NCBI RefSeq assembly: GCF_028290625.1
Contig: NZ_JAQGJM010000001.1
Location: 248,001-312,000 of the forward strand
Source of the DNA: Devosia sp.
Lineage (GTDB): Bacteria > Pseudomonadota > Alphaproteobacteria > Rhizobiales > Devosiaceae
Direction of reading: 5' to 3'
DNA: 64,000 nucleotides
Below are positions 34,211-43,632 of the stretch, piece after piece. Positions within the stretch are counted from its first letter, which is position 1. Each line of letters starts with the position of its first letter. Below the pieces are notes generated by a model. That model had not been told where the DNA came from. It saw only the letters and a list, made by a program, of their open reading frames with translations, and ran no database searches. The translations under genes were made by a program, and so were the position numbers.

Positions 34211-35095
34211 ATGCCACCCTCCTCTCGCCGCCGCGCTGTTATGCTGATCAATCCCAATTCTCGGCGTGGCACCGACACGCTCGACGCGGTGATCGCGCGG
34301 CTTGAGCGGGGCGGCATCGACGTCTCGGTCGAGCGCTTCCAGACCCCGGCCGAGGTGTCCATCGATATCGAGCGGCGGCAGGCCGAGGTCGATCTCGTGA
34401 TCGTCTGCGGCGGCGACGGAACGATCAATTCCGCGGCCAAGGGCATTACTGCGAGCGGTCTCCCCATGGGGATCATGCCCATGGGCACAGCCAACGATCT
34501 GGCGCGCACCTTGGCAATTCCGGACGATCTGGATGCCGCCGCCGATATCATCCTGGCGGGCCACACCCGGCGTATCGACCTGGGCGAGGTCAATGGCCAC
34601 CCCTTCTTCAATGTTGCCAGCATAGGGCTCAGCGCTGACCTTGCCACCTCCTTGTCGCGCGAAGCAAAACGGCGCTGGGGCAAGCTTGGCTATGCGCTTG
34701 CTGCAGTGAAGGTGCTGCTCAAGGCGCGCCCGTTCAGGGCCACCATCATCAATCGCTCGGGCGAAGTCTCAGTCAAATCGCTACAAATCGCGGTCGGCAA
34801 TGGCCGGCACTATGGCGGTGGGACGGTGGTGGAGGCCAACGCAGCGATTGATGACGGCCATCTCGATCTCTACAGCCTCGAACAGGACAATGTGTTTCGC
34901 CTGCTACTTCTGCTTGGGGCCTTCAGGAAGGGCACCCACGGCGCATGGGGAGAGGTTCGCACGGACAAATGTGTGGAGTTCGACATTCGCACGACCCGGC
35001 CGATGCCGATCAATACCGACGGGGACCTCGTTACCCATACACCCGCTCACTTCCTCATCCGCCCGTCGGCGGTATTGGTTTTTGCAAGGCGCTAG
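34211..35095 (+). CDS. Diacylglycerol/lipid kinase family protein (YegS-like)
   Basis: 294 residues. The ATP-binding motif is VIVCGGDGTINSAAKGI, preceded by INPNSRRG and followed by PMGTANDLARTLAIP; together these define the DAGK catalytic domain. The C-terminal part (VASIGLSADLAT, IAVGNGRHYGGGTVVEANA, INTDGDLVTHTPAHFLIRP) is the YegS/DgkB beta-sandwich. It phosphorylates a lipid or sphingoid substrate at the membrane face. It is a single gene with no obvious partners. Confidence 0.93.
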   Translation: MPPSSRRRAVMLINPNSRRGTDTLDAVIARLERGGIDVSVERFQTPAEVSIDIERRQAEVDLVIVCGGDGTINSAAKGITASGLPMGIMPMGTANDLARTLAIPDDLDAAADIILAGHTRRIDLGEVNGHPFFNVASIGLSADLATSLSREAKRRWGKLGYALAAVKVLLKARPFRATIINRSGEVSVKSLQIAVGNGRHYGGGTVVEANAAIDDGHLDLYSLEQDNVFRLLLLLGAFRKGTHGAWGEVRTDKCVEFDIRTTRPMPINTDGDLVTHTPAHFLIRPSAVLVFARR

Positions 35096-35147
35096 CGTCT
35101 ATGACCGTTCAGCAGTTCGCGAATGCGATCAGGGCTTTCCCCGGTCA

Positions 35148-35200
35148 GCATTCTGCGTGACCCATGTTCGTGCGCATTCTTGCTTGCTTGTGCGTATTCT
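35148..35200. promoter_or_regulatory. Tandem direct repeats upstream of an MFS gene
   Basis: GTGCGCATTCT (35170-35180) and GTGCGTATTCT (35190-35200) are 20 bases apart (10 of 11 identical), and a third partial copy GCATTCT lies at 35148-35154. Spacing of about two helical turns suggests a direct-repeat operator. No regulator gene is adjacent. Confidence 0.4.
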
Positions 35201-35231
35201 GCAATAGCACATGCGGCGAGGAGAGAACAGC

Positions 35232-36380
35232 ATGACTGCCATAACCGCGACCGCAGGCAATGAGCGCATTTCTACGCGGCTCATCTTCTCGCTCGGCGGC
35301 ATCGTGCTGGGGGCGTGGGCTCCGCTCGTCCCGTTGGCCAAGATCAGGCTTGGTCTGGGGGATGGTGCTCTCGGGCTGGTGCTCCTGAGCATGGGCGTCG
35401 GGTCCATCCTCGCCATGCCAATGACGGCCTTCCTGACGTCCCGTTTCGGCTGCCGGCAGGTGATCACCGTATCCGCTGCCGGTTTATGCTTGTTCCTCCC
35501 GCTTTTGGCGACGGTAGGCTCGGTGTGGCTCATGGCTGCAACGCTGGTGGGGTTCGGCATCGTGATGGGCTGCACCTCGGTGGCGATGAACTTGCAGGCC
35601 GTGCTGGTGGAGCGCAAGGAAGGCAGAGCGCTGATGTCCGGCTTTCACGCGATGTTCAGCCTGGGCGGAATCGTGGGATCGGGCGCAATGGCTTTGCTGC
35701 TGGCAGGCGGCACGACGCCAATTATCGCTGCCGTGATTGTATCCGTGGTCATGGCCACCCTGCTCGTCACCGCCCGGCCGGGACTGCTGCCTTACAGCGA
35801 TGACGGCGGCGCCAAGCCTCCCGCCTTCGTCATTCCGCAGGGCGTCGTTCTTGCCATCGGGTGCCTCAGCTTGCTCGCCATGCTGGCGGAAGGTGCGGTC
35901 CTCGATTGGGGCGCGCTGTTCATGATCGAAGCCCACGCCGCAGACGTGGGACTTGCGGGTTTTGCCTATACGGCCTTCGCCATCACCATGACGCTCGGTC
36001 GCCTGCTCGGAGACAGGTTCCGAACCGCATTGGGCGACCTGACGATGCTTGTCCTGAGCGCATTGCTTGCCACGACGGGGTTCCTTGTAAGCCTGCTGCT
36101 GCCATCGGCCATTGCGGCCTTGCTGGGCTTCATGCTGGTGGGCGCCGGCATCTCGAACATTGCCCCGATCCTTTTCACGCTCACCGGGCGGACCAAGCGC
36201 ATGCCGGCCAATCTGGCCGTCGCTTCTGTGTTGACCGTGGGCTATGTGGGCATCATCGCCGGACCCGCCGCAATCGGTCTTATCGCTCATGCCACCAGCC
36301 TGCAGACGGCCTTTTGCCTGCTCTGCGCCGCCATGGTGATCATCGCTATTGCTTCACGCTCCATTTTTCACCGCGTCTAG
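35232..36380 (+). CDS. MFS transporter (YbjJ-like)
   Basis: 382 residues, about 12 helices. The ATG at 35232 has GAGGAGAG upstream. TM1 contains GGIVLGAWAPLVPLAKIRLGLGDGALGLVLLSMGVGSILAMP, followed by the motif-A-like FLTSRFGCRQ. This pattern and SGFHAMFSLGGIVGSGAMALLL resemble the YbjJ/fucose-permease-type MFS subgroup. The transported compound is unknown. A second MFS gene follows after 134 bases on the same strand. Confidence 0.88.
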   Translation: MTAITATAGNERISTRLIFSLGGIVLGAWAPLVPLAKIRLGLGDGALGLVLLSMGVGSILAMPMTAFLTSRFGCRQVITVSAAGLCLFLPLLATVGSVWLMAATLVGFGIVMGCTSVAMNLQAVLVERKEGRALMSGFHAMFSLGGIVGSGAMALLLAGGTTPIIAAVIVSVVMATLLVTARPGLLPYSDDGGAKPPAFVIPQGVVLAIGCLSLLAMLAEGAVLDWGALFMIEAHAADVGLAGFAYTAFAITMTLGRLLGDRFRTALGDLTMLVLSALLATTGFLVSLLLPSAIAALLGFMLVGAGISNIAPILFTLTGRTKRMPANLAVASVLTVGYVGIIAGPAAIGLIAHATSLQTAFCLLCAAMVIIAIASRSIFHRV

Positions 36381-36514
36381 GCGCCATATCAGCTCAATTT
36401 CAAGCGAACCCAATATGTCTGCATCCAGCATAAGCCTGAACGATCATCCCGCCGCCGGGCGCCGGGAGCAATGGGCGACCCGCGCCGCGCTGACCATTCG
36501 GGGGAGATGCTGAT

Positions 36515-37735
36515 ATGGCAAACGCAGACGTGATGGGCAAACCACCATCGGCGCTCAAACAGGTGCTCGGCTCTCGGCTCTATCTGGGCGCCACGATCGC
36601 GATGTTGCTGTCGGGTATCGGCACTTCTGCGGCGGCGCCACAGATCGTGCTCTATCTGGCGCGCGAATTCGCAACACCGCTGCCGATCGCCGGACTGTTT
36701 TATCTCACCAGCCTTGCGGCACCGGTCGCTGGTTACCTGATTGGGAGCTATTCGGATCGCACCGGCAAGCGCCTCGGCCTTTTCAGGCTCTGCGTTATTG
36801 CCGGCTTCCTCGGATGGGCCGGTATCGCGATAGCCTGGCAGGCATGGATGCCATTCGTGATCAGCACTCTGGTGCTCGGTTTCTCGGGCGCGGCGGCATC
36901 GCAGCTGTTCGCTGCCATCCATGATGACCTGACGCGAAAGCCGACGCCCGCCGCCGAGGACATTGTCGCCATCATCCGCATGGCGCTGACGGTAGGATGG
37001 GTCGTGGGCCCGGTCATCGGTGCGTGGTTCGCCGCCGAGGCCGGCATCCGCGTGATGTTCTGGGGCACGGCGCTCTGCTTTTTGGCGCAGATCATCCCGC
37101 TCGGAACTCTCAACGTCGAGGCGCCGCCTGCGCAACGAGCGGTGAACTCTGCATCCGCCAGTACCATGCCGTCGCAATGGACGGTCATGACGCCGCTGCT
37201 CGTCTTCACCGGCCTCTATATCCTCGTCTATGCCGGCGAGGCGATCAAATACGGCTTCCTGCTGGTCTATATGGAGGAGCAACTGCACCTTGAGCCGGCA
37301 TTGCGTGGCGCGATCATTGGCATCCAGCCATTGATCGAGCTGATCATCATGCCGTTCAGCGTCATTGTCGCACGGCGTATCGGCACGCTCTGGCTGATGA
37401 CGATCGCCGCCGGTCTGGGCGTTTTGGCGAACCTGTGTTTCGCCCTGTGGCCCAGCGCCGCCGGCATGTTTGCCGGACAAATCCTGATGGGCGGCGTCTG
37501 GGGCGTCTTCGCGGCCTTGGGCATCATCGTGGCGCAGCGATTGCTGCCCAGCGCCGTCGCCACCGCGTCGGCGATCTTCATGAGCTCGACTGCGCTCAGC
37601 TCGGCTCTCGGGGGTATTACGGGAGGCCTTGGCATCGCCGTGGTCGGGTTGCCCATGGTGTTCCTGTTCCCCGCCGCCTACGCGGCGTTGGCAACTGTCG
37701 GCCTCGCCATCATGGCCCGGCGAGCGGCCACATGA
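36515..37735 (+). CDS. MFS sugar-efflux transporter (SetA/SetB-like)
   Basis: 406 residues with about 12 helices. The pattern PLPIAGLFYLTSLAAPVAGYLIGSYSDRTGKRLGLF and the later FLLVYMEEQLHLEPALRGAIIGIQPLIELIIMPFSVIVARRIG match the Set family, which exports sugars and sugar analogues. The start has GGGGAGA eight bases upstream. It is on the same strand as the previous MFS gene but they may be transcribed separately. Confidence 0.85.
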   Translation: MANADVMGKPPSALKQVLGSRLYLGATIAMLLSGIGTSAAAPQIVLYLAREFATPLPIAGLFYLTSLAAPVAGYLIGSYSDRTGKRLGLFRLCVIAGFLGWAGIAIAWQAWMPFVISTLVLGFSGAAASQLFAAIHDDLTRKPTPAAEDIVAIIRMALTVGWVVGPVIGAWFAAEAGIRVMFWGTALCFLAQIIPLGTLNVEAPPAQRAVNSASASTMPSQWTVMTPLLVFTGLYILVYAGEAIKYGFLLVYMEEQLHLEPALRGAIIGIQPLIELIIMPFSVIVARRIGTLWLMTIAAGLGVLANLCFALWPSAAGMFAGQILMGGVWGVFAALGIIVAQRLLPSAVATASAIFMSSTALSSALGGITGGLGIAVVGLPMVFLFPAAYAALATVGLAIMARRAAT

Positions 37736-37870
37736 CGCGGTGGGCTCGGCTTTCCGATCCCTTCGCCGCTAGCAACCCCGGGCGACGGAATTCGCCGTAG
37801 GGTCTCCAGATCGGTCCGCCGACGGCGGGTTGCCCACTCCGTCGGGCCGAGTTGCCTCTTCGGTCGATCC

Positions 37871-38635
37871 TCACAGGCTACTCGCAACCAGGTGCTGAGC
37901 CGAAGGCCCGGCGTCGCGGACAGTCACCATGTCCTCAATGCCGATGCGTCCAGGAACTACGACGCTGCAGTACACGCCAAAGCCGCCGCCTTCCCTGGCG
38001 ATCGCGCCTAGAACACGCTTGTCAAAAGGGAGGTCTCCCTGAGGTAGCACGGTGAAAACACACCGCGTACAGGGCGACGTCACTCGCAACTCCGCGTCGC
38101 CGATCAGCAGCGTCTTTCCGATCCAGCGTCTCTCTACATGCGCGCCGGCGGTTTCGGGTACCCTGAGGACAATGTTCGGTCTGAACCGCCGGGAGTCGAT
38201 GCCGGATTCAGGCAAGGTACGCTGCAGGTCTGCGATGGAAGCCGAACTGACAAGGTGTATCGGCGCGCGATCATAGCGTTCGGGCACCCCATCGGCCGAA
38301 GGCATAGTTCCGTGGGGCAGTTGCCGTCGTACGCTGACCGGGAAACCGAAGTGATCGGACAATGAGGTCCACGTGGCTGGGGAAGTGCCGTCCATCCAGC
38401 TGCTATCGGCTAGGCTGATTTCGAACTCTGACGCTCTGGACCGCGAGCGCAGCAGGAGTGCGGCCCGCCACCGCTTCTCCCTGTCCGGCCAAGCGGGATT
38501 TCCTTCAGCATCGACCACGGCCCATTCGCGGTCTCCCTCGACGCCCGCCTCCGCGACCGAGATGGCGTCTAGCAACTCACCGCCCACGGCGCTGACCGGG
38601 TATCGCCAGAGTTCAGAGATCATACCGACAGGCAT
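37871..38635 (-). CDS. MOSC-domain protein with N-terminal beta-barrel
   Basis: 254 residues from the ATG at 38635, which has GGAAGAG upstream; an ATG four codons inside is possible. The N-terminal barrel (ISELWRYPVSAVGGELLDAISVAEAGVEGDREWAVVDAEGN) precedes a MOSC domain (FRPNIVLRV, WIGKTLLIGDAELRVTSPCTRCVFTVLPQGDL). The conserved Cys of SPCTRC is the expected ligand for the molybdenum cofactor or sulfur carrier. The likely role is Moco-dependent reduction of N-hydroxylated compounds, as in YiiM/YcbX/mARC relatives. The substrate is unknown. Confidence 0.9.
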   Translation of the reverse strand: MPVGMISELWRYPVSAVGGELLDAISVAEAGVEGDREWAVVDAEGNPAWPDREKRWRAALLLRSRSRASEFEISLADSSWMDGTSPATWTSLSDHFGFPVSVRRQLPHGTMPSADGVPERYDRAPIHLVSSASIADLQRTLPESGIDSRRFRPNIVLRVPETAGAHVERRWIGKTLLIGDAELRVTSPCTRCVFTVLPQGDLPFDKRVLGAIAREGGGFGVYCSVVVPGRIGIEDMVTVRDAGPSAQHLVASSL

Positions 38636-39009
38636 CACACGCTCTTCCCTTGTGCAGCCGGCAAAATCCACCACAAAGCTGCCTGGCGCCGCCACAGCAG
38701 CTCACCACGCCTGGGTTTCGCGCAGACCACTTTAGATCGATCCAATCGAGTATTGATCATGCTCAGACGTGTCAAGACGGTTATTGTGAGGGTAGGGAGT
38801 TTTCGCCTGCCCGATAACGCCCTCTGCCCGGATCACAAGAGCCTCTTGGCCGTGGCCGCTCCAACGACGGCTCCTCAAGGCCAGCGGGCGCTTCGCTTCC
38901 CACCTTTACGCGAACGACAAAGTTGCCTATTAGATCGATGCAATGAATCTCGGCGTGGGTGAGAGCCGGACGTGATGCCGCCGCCGCTCCACCAGCCAAC
39001 GAGGGCGAA
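38636..39009. other. Gene-free stretch
   Basis: 374 bases between the divergent MOSC and imine-reductase-like genes. No ORF with protein-like character, no terminator and no strong promoter were recognised. A partly palindromic AT-rich site, CGATCCAATCGAGTATTGATCATG, lies near 38738. A minus-strand frame around 38910-38960 encodes about 25 protein-like residues (HAEIHCIDLIGNFVVRVKVG), possibly a gene remnant. Confidence 0.4.
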
Positions 39010-39882
39010 ATGGTCGAAAGCATAAGCGTAATCGGGCTTGGGAACATGGGTTCTGCGCTGGCGAGGGCGTTGGCGGCCGCCGATAAGACGGTGGTGTGCT
39101 GGACGCGATCGGCCGAGAGGCGCGCCAATACCGCGGGTTTCCATGACGTTCGGCAAACAGCTGCGGAAGCCATTAACGCATCTCCGGTGATAGTCCTCTG
39201 CATCGCCAACTTCGAAGCGTCGATGGCACTGCTGGGCGAACCCGGCATTGCGGGCGCCCTGGCGGGTCGGACATTGATCCAACTCACTTCAGAGACGCCT
39301 GATGAGGCCGAGGCCTTCAGCCAGGCAGCCTCGGCCAAAGGCATTGTGGTTCTCGATGGGGCAATTGCCACCATGCCGTCAGGCATTGGCCGGCCCGATG
39401 GCGTTATCTACTATTCGGGCGCGAAGGATGTCTTTGATCGCGAACTCCACAACCTTCGCTCCATGAGCGGGCGTCCAGTCTATTGTGGCGCCCGGGCAAA
39501 AGATGCCTCGATCATGGACATGGCATGGCTGAGCTTTTTTTACGGATCGGTCCTCGGGCTGGTTCAAGGCATTGCGACATGCAAGTCGTCGACCATGGAT
39601 CCCTCGATATTTTTGCAATCCGCGCCATCATACCTGATGGAGATAGCCGCGGTCGCAAAGGACCTTGAGCGCCAAACCAGGTTGAATAACTTCAAAGGCG
39701 ACCAGGCCACCAATCGGGTGCACCTGGCTGGCGCGGAGCAGTTATTGGCTTTCGCCGACGAAATTGGCCTGAACACGGCGCTTCCCGCGGCATCAGTTGA
39801 AATATTGAGAAGGACTGTGGAGGCAGGCCACGCCGATGAGGAGGTGGCCGTCGCTGCCAAAGTCGTCGCCGGTGTTGCTTGA
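39010..39882 (+). CDS. Imine-reductase-like NAD(P)-dependent oxidoreductase
   Basis: 290 residues; the ATG at 39010 follows GAGGGCG. The Rossmann motif is VIGLGNMGSALARAL, followed by VVCWTRSAERRA, which fits NADPH preference. GAIATMPSGIGRPDGVIYYSG and the inter-domain segment SIMDMAWLSFFYGSVLG follow the pattern of imine reductases of the beta-hydroxyacid dehydrogenase superfamily, with Asp in MDMAW at the usual proton-donor position. A 6-phosphogluconate/3-hydroxyisobutyrate dehydrogenase role is less likely because the family Lys is not seen. It lies 30 bases upstream of a GH3 gene, which is unusual. Confidence 0.8.
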   Translation: MVESISVIGLGNMGSALARALAAADKTVVCWTRSAERRANTAGFHDVRQTAAEAINASPVIVLCIANFEASMALLGEPGIAGALAGRTLIQLTSETPDEAEAFSQAASAKGIVVLDGAIATMPSGIGRPDGVIYYSGAKDVFDRELHNLRSMSGRPVYCGARAKDASIMDMAWLSFFYGSVLGLVQGIATCKSSTMDPSIFLQSAPSYLMEIAAVAKDLERQTRLNNFKGDQATNRVHLAGAEQLLAFADEIGLNTALPAASVEILRRTVEAGHADEEVAVAAKVVAGVA

Positions 39883-39912
39883 GGAGCGCTTGCATGGTTT
39901 GGGTCTATCCGG

Positions 39913-41577
39913 ATGGTGATGCCGATGCTTTCTAACGCCGTAGTGCCTTTCCAACTGGACGATGCGGCATGCCGATGGGTCGTTGACACCCAGGGTTCGT
40001 TGTCGCTGGACCTCAAGCTCAGACAGCTGCTCCACGTCCTGTGCCGTGATCTGTCGCAAACCTCCCTGGATTCGGTGGTCGCCCAAGGGGTTGGCGGTAT
40101 CCATCGCCTGTTGTCGCGCCCGGCTGAGCAGCTCCGCAGCAGCGCACAATATCTCCAGCGCCGGGCAAACATCCCGCTGCTGCTGAGCGGCGATCTCGAA
40201 TTGTCCGAGCGGTTCAGCATGCGTACCGCGCTACCCAACCAGATGGGCATAGCGGCAGCCGGCGGCGAAGCGGCAGCACTTGCGGGAAAAATTGCGGCAA
40301 GCGAAGGTCGCGCGCTCGGCTTCAACTGGTCCTTTGGACCCTCCCTCGACCTGGATATCAACCCTGCCAATCCAGTGGTTAACACGCGGTCCTTCGGCAA
40401 CGACGTTGCTCGGGTGAGCCAGTGTGCGACGGACTGGATCGTGGCCACGCAACAGAGAGGCATGGCCGCGGCGGGCAAGCATTTCCCCGGCGACGGTGTC
40501 GACCATCGGGACCAGCATTTCGTTTGGAGCTGCAACAGCCTCGGCCTGGCGCAGTGGCGCGGCAGCTATGGGGCCGTGTTCAAGACCGCTATCGATAGTG
40601 GCTTGATGTCTATAATGGCAAGTCACATCACCTTCGATGCCTACGAGGCAGAGACGGGCCGCATGTCCAGCGGGCTGCCGGCGTCACTCAACCATGCCCT
40701 GATCACCGATCTGCTGCGCGGTGAACTCGGCTTCGAGGGCGTGGTGATTTCCGATTCCCTATCGATGGCGGGCTTTGCCTGTCTTGGGGACCTCTCCGAA
40801 ACCATTCCCGCCAGCATCGCAGCCGGCTGCGACATGTTGCTGTTCCCCGATGATGTGGACGCGACCGTGGCGATCCTGAAACAGGCGATCGAGGACGGCA
40901 GGCTGTCGATGGTTCGCGTCGATGCCGCCGTTGGGCGTGTATTGGAAATGAAGGCCGCGCTGGGGTTGCACAAGGCTGCGGACAGCGATGCAGGCGAGGA
41001 TGCAGAAGTCTCATATGCCCAGGACGCCGCCGACATTGTCGCAAATAGCATCACCCTGGTGCGCGACGATCAGGCGATGATTCCCCTGTCTGCCGTTACC
41101 CATCGGCGCATCCTGCTCCTGATGCCGAAGCTGCGCGAAAGCGGCTCCGGGCCGCTGCCGCAATTGGCGGTTCGACAACTGCTGGAGGCAGAAGGCTTCG
41201 AGGTCCACCAGCATGAACCGGGGATGCCATTGCGCATCGAGGACTATGACGCGGCGATCTACGCCATCGGCGACGAGGCGGGGAGTGCCAAGCCCAGTCT
41301 CAGCATGCCCTGGTCAAGCCTGCATGGAGCGTTTCCCGACAGCATGGTACGGCTCTGGCGCAAACTACCGACGGCAATCATTTCCTTTGGCACACCGTAC
41401 TATTTGCACGACGCGCCCGAGTGCCTGACACTAATCAACGCGTATTCGCCCATCATTGCCAGCCAGGCGGCGGCTGTGAAAGTCCTATTGGGCCGTGTTC
41501 CAGCACGCGGCATAAGTCCGGTGGCCGTCACCTACCGTCCTCTGCACCAGATAATAGCCGCGCTTGGCTCCGGCTAG
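39913..41577 (+). CDS. Glycoside hydrolase family 3 protein (NagZ/beta-glucosidase type)
   Basis: 554 residues without a signal peptide, so cytoplasmic. The N-terminal TIM barrel has NWSFGPSLDLDINPANPVVNTRSFG, the substrate loop AAAGKHFPGDGVDHRDQH and the nucleophile Asp in VVISDSLSMAGF. The C-terminal alpha/beta sandwich (ANSITLVRDDQAMIPL to the end) corresponds to the second GH3 domain found in two-domain NagZ relatives. It hydrolyses beta-linked glycosides or N-acetylhexosaminides; which one cannot be told. It follows the imine-reductase-like gene closely and is probably cotranscribed. Confidence 0.88.
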   Translation: MVMPMLSNAVVPFQLDDAACRWVVDTQGSLSLDLKLRQLLHVLCRDLSQTSLDSVVAQGVGGIHRLLSRPAEQLRSSAQYLQRRANIPLLLSGDLELSERFSMRTALPNQMGIAAAGGEAAALAGKIAASEGRALGFNWSFGPSLDLDINPANPVVNTRSFGNDVARVSQCATDWIVATQQRGMAAAGKHFPGDGVDHRDQHFVWSCNSLGLAQWRGSYGAVFKTAIDSGLMSIMASHITFDAYEAETGRMSSGLPASLNHALITDLLRGELGFEGVVISDSLSMAGFACLGDLSETIPASIAAGCDMLLFPDDVDATVAILKQAIEDGRLSMVRVDAAVGRVLEMKAALGLHKAADSDAGEDAEVSYAQDAADIVANSITLVRDDQAMIPLSAVTHRRILLLMPKLRESGSGPLPQLAVRQLLEAEGFEVHQHEPGMPLRIEDYDAAIYAIGDEAGSAKPSLSMPWSSLHGAFPDSMVRLWRKLPTAIISFGTPYYLHDAPECLTLINAYSPIIASQAAAVKVLLGRVPARGISPVAVTYRPLHQIIAALGSG

Positions 41578-41622
41578 GGGGAACCCAAGTTGGTCTTGGC
41601 TTGGGACGCCCTATTTCCTGCC

Positions 41623-42498
41623 CTAGGCGGCCGCCGCTTCGCGGTGGACGAGCCCGGCAATGACCGCTTCTGCATCCGTGGTACCCTTGACCGCCCGGGC
41701 ACCGCCATCGGGGAAGTCGATCCAGCCTTGGTTGAACCCATCCAGCATGCGGATGCGTGGATTGGGGTTTAGCCCGCCCTGCGCACGGAACAGGCCATCC
41801 CAGCTTTCATGGGGAACGGCTTCGGCGCGGACCGGGCGCCCCAACACCTTGGCAAATGCCGCCGCGAGATCGTTCGGCGATACGCGGCGCGGGCCTTCCA
41901 GCTCGATAATGCGTTTTCCCGACCAGTTCTCCTGCATCAACTGCGCGGCGAGGGTTCCGACGTCCGCGGTTGCCACCATCGCGAAGGGCTTGTCGAGCGG
42001 CATGAGGAAGCTGTGGATGACGCCCTCGTCGCGCGCCGACGCCACGTCCCAGGCGGCGTTCTCCAGGAACCAGGCCGGCCGCAGGAACGTCACCGGCAGC
42101 GGTAGCGCCGACAATGCCTGTTCCAGCAGGGTACGCTGGGTCAGCAGATTATCCTGTCCAGCATCCGCGCCGATCGTCGACAGGCATACCACCCGGTTCG
42201 GGCGGGCCAGGGTCAGAGCCTCGACCAGCGTGTGGTTCAGCTCTTGCGCCTGCACGTAGCCGGGCTTCGGGTCGAACTCCGAGGGCGGCAGGATGAAGAC
42301 CGCCTCGGCATCGGCAAAGGCGGTGCCCAGTGCCGCCCCATCCGCCATATCGGCGATTGCGACCTCGCAGCCGCGCGCTACCCACGCGGCGCCCTTGCCA
42401 GCATCGCGAACGATGGCGCGGACGGGTAGTCCCTTATCGAGCAGGGCATTGGCCAGCGTTCCGCCGACCTTCCCGGTAATTCCAGTGATTGCGTACAT
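41623..42498 (-). CDS. NmrA-like NAD(P)-binding reductase (atypical SDR)
   Basis: 291 residues from the ATG at 42498. The N-terminus MYAITGITGKVGGTLANALL carries the atypical-SDR motif TGxxGxxG. VFILPPSEF, VVCLSTIGADAG and VTFLRPAWFLENAAW follow the NmrA/NADPH-quinone oxidoreductase-2 pattern. It is likely a redox sensor or quinone-type reductase. It is divergent from a LysR regulator with a 147-base shared region, the typical layout for LysR control. Confidence 0.88.
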   Translation of the reverse strand: MYAITGITGKVGGTLANALLDKGLPVRAIVRDAGKGAAWVARGCEVAIADMADGAALGTAFADAEAVFILPPSEFDPKPGYVQAQELNHTLVEALTLARPNRVVCLSTIGADAGQDNLLTQRTLLEQALSALPLPVTFLRPAWFLENAAWDVASARDEGVIHSFLMPLDKPFAMVATADVGTLAAQLMQENWSGKRIIELEGPRRVSPNDLAAAFAKVLGRPVRAEAVPHESWDGLFRAQGGLNPNPRIRMLDGFNQGWIDFPDGGARAVKGTTDAEAVIAGLVHREAAAA

Positions 42499-42645
42499 GA
42501 TGTGTCTTCTTTGACTGCAGAGAGCGCCGAGATTGCTGCACGTCAGCTCCTTCGGCAGGTCCAATCTACGCAAAACAAGGCGATGATTTTAGCGCATAAA
42601 GATCCATGTTAAGATGATATTTGATCACTGCTGGGGTATTGCCGC

Positions 42646-43554
42646 ATGACCTTCGACACACGTATTCTTGCCGGCGTCGGTGTGCTGGTAGCGGTCTCGG
42701 AGGTTGGCAATTTCGCCCGAGCCGGAGAAGTGCTCGGGCTGACCCCGTCCGGCGTCAGTCGGGCCGTCGCGCGGTTGGAAGCGCGGATCGGGGTGCGCCT
42801 CTTCGACCGGACGCCGCGTTCGGTAACACTGACCGAAGAGGGTCGACGCTTCCACGCGCAGATGATGCCGCTGCTGGCATCGATCGAAGAGGCCGCGGCC
42901 GAACTCGCTGGCGCCGCAGTGGCGGCGAGCGGGCGGTTGCGCGTCAATGTCGATCCCTGGTTCGCGCGCATGGTGCTGGCGCCTAGCTTGCCGCGTTTTC
43001 TCCAGCGTTTTCCGCTCATCTCGCTGGATCTCGCGGTCAGCAACCATCGTGAGGAAATGATGGTCGGAGTCGATGTTGCCGTCCGGTTCGGGCCTGCCGA
43101 AGGCGGGACACTGATTGCGCGTAAACTGCTGGAAACGCGCGTGCTGACCTGTGCGGCGCCGGCCTATCTCAATCTGCACGGCACGCCCCAGACACCCCAT
43201 GACCTGCTCTCGCACGAGGCGCTGCTGTTTCGGGACCCGCACAGTGGCCGGCCCTTCGAATGGGAATTTTCGCGCAATGGCGAGACCTTCACCGTCGACG
43301 TGCGGGGCCAACTGACAACCGATGATCCCTCGGCCGCCATCGCGGCGTGCGCGGCTGGCCTCGGCATATTCCAGAGCTTTGCACTGGGGCTCGATCCCTG
43401 GTTGCGGCGCGGCGATCTTGTGCGGATTCTGGGCGACTGGTCGGACGAGGTCTTTCCGCTCTATGCCTATCACCCCTCACGCAATCTGCCGCCGGCCAAG
43501 GTCCGGGCGTTCCTCGATTTCGTGCAGGAAATTGCGATGGAGGGCGCCGACTGA
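42646..43554 (+). CDS. LysR-family transcriptional regulator
   Basis: 302 residues. The winged helix-turn-helix spans about 8-65 (VAVSEVGNFARAGEVLGLTPSGVSRAVARLEARIGVRLFDR). The effector domain begins near residue 92 (SGRLRVNVDPWFARMVLAPSLPRFLQRFP), and DDPSAAIAACAAGLGIFQSFAL is typical of its second lobe. It belongs to the large CrgA/YafC-like branch. It probably controls the divergent NmrA-like reductase gene. The effector is unknown. Confidence 0.93.
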   Translation: MTFDTRILAGVGVLVAVSEVGNFARAGEVLGLTPSGVSRAVARLEARIGVRLFDRTPRSVTLTEEGRRFHAQMMPLLASIEEAAAELAGAAVAASGRLRVNVDPWFARMVLAPSLPRFLQRFPLISLDLAVSNHREEMMVGVDVAVRFGPAEGGTLIARKLLETRVLTCAAPAYLNLHGTPQTPHDLLSHEALLFRDPHSGRPFEWEFSRNGETFTVDVRGQLTTDDPSAAIAACAAGLGIFQSFALGLDPWLRRGDLVRILGDWSDEVFPLYAYHPSRNLPPAKVRAFLDFVQEIAMEGAD

Positions 43555-43632
43555 CCTCTTTCCGCTTCCGAGCAGCTCGCGGCGTTTGCGTAGGAGCGAA
43601 AGCGGACACCGTCCGGCATTTGGCGGACGGCA

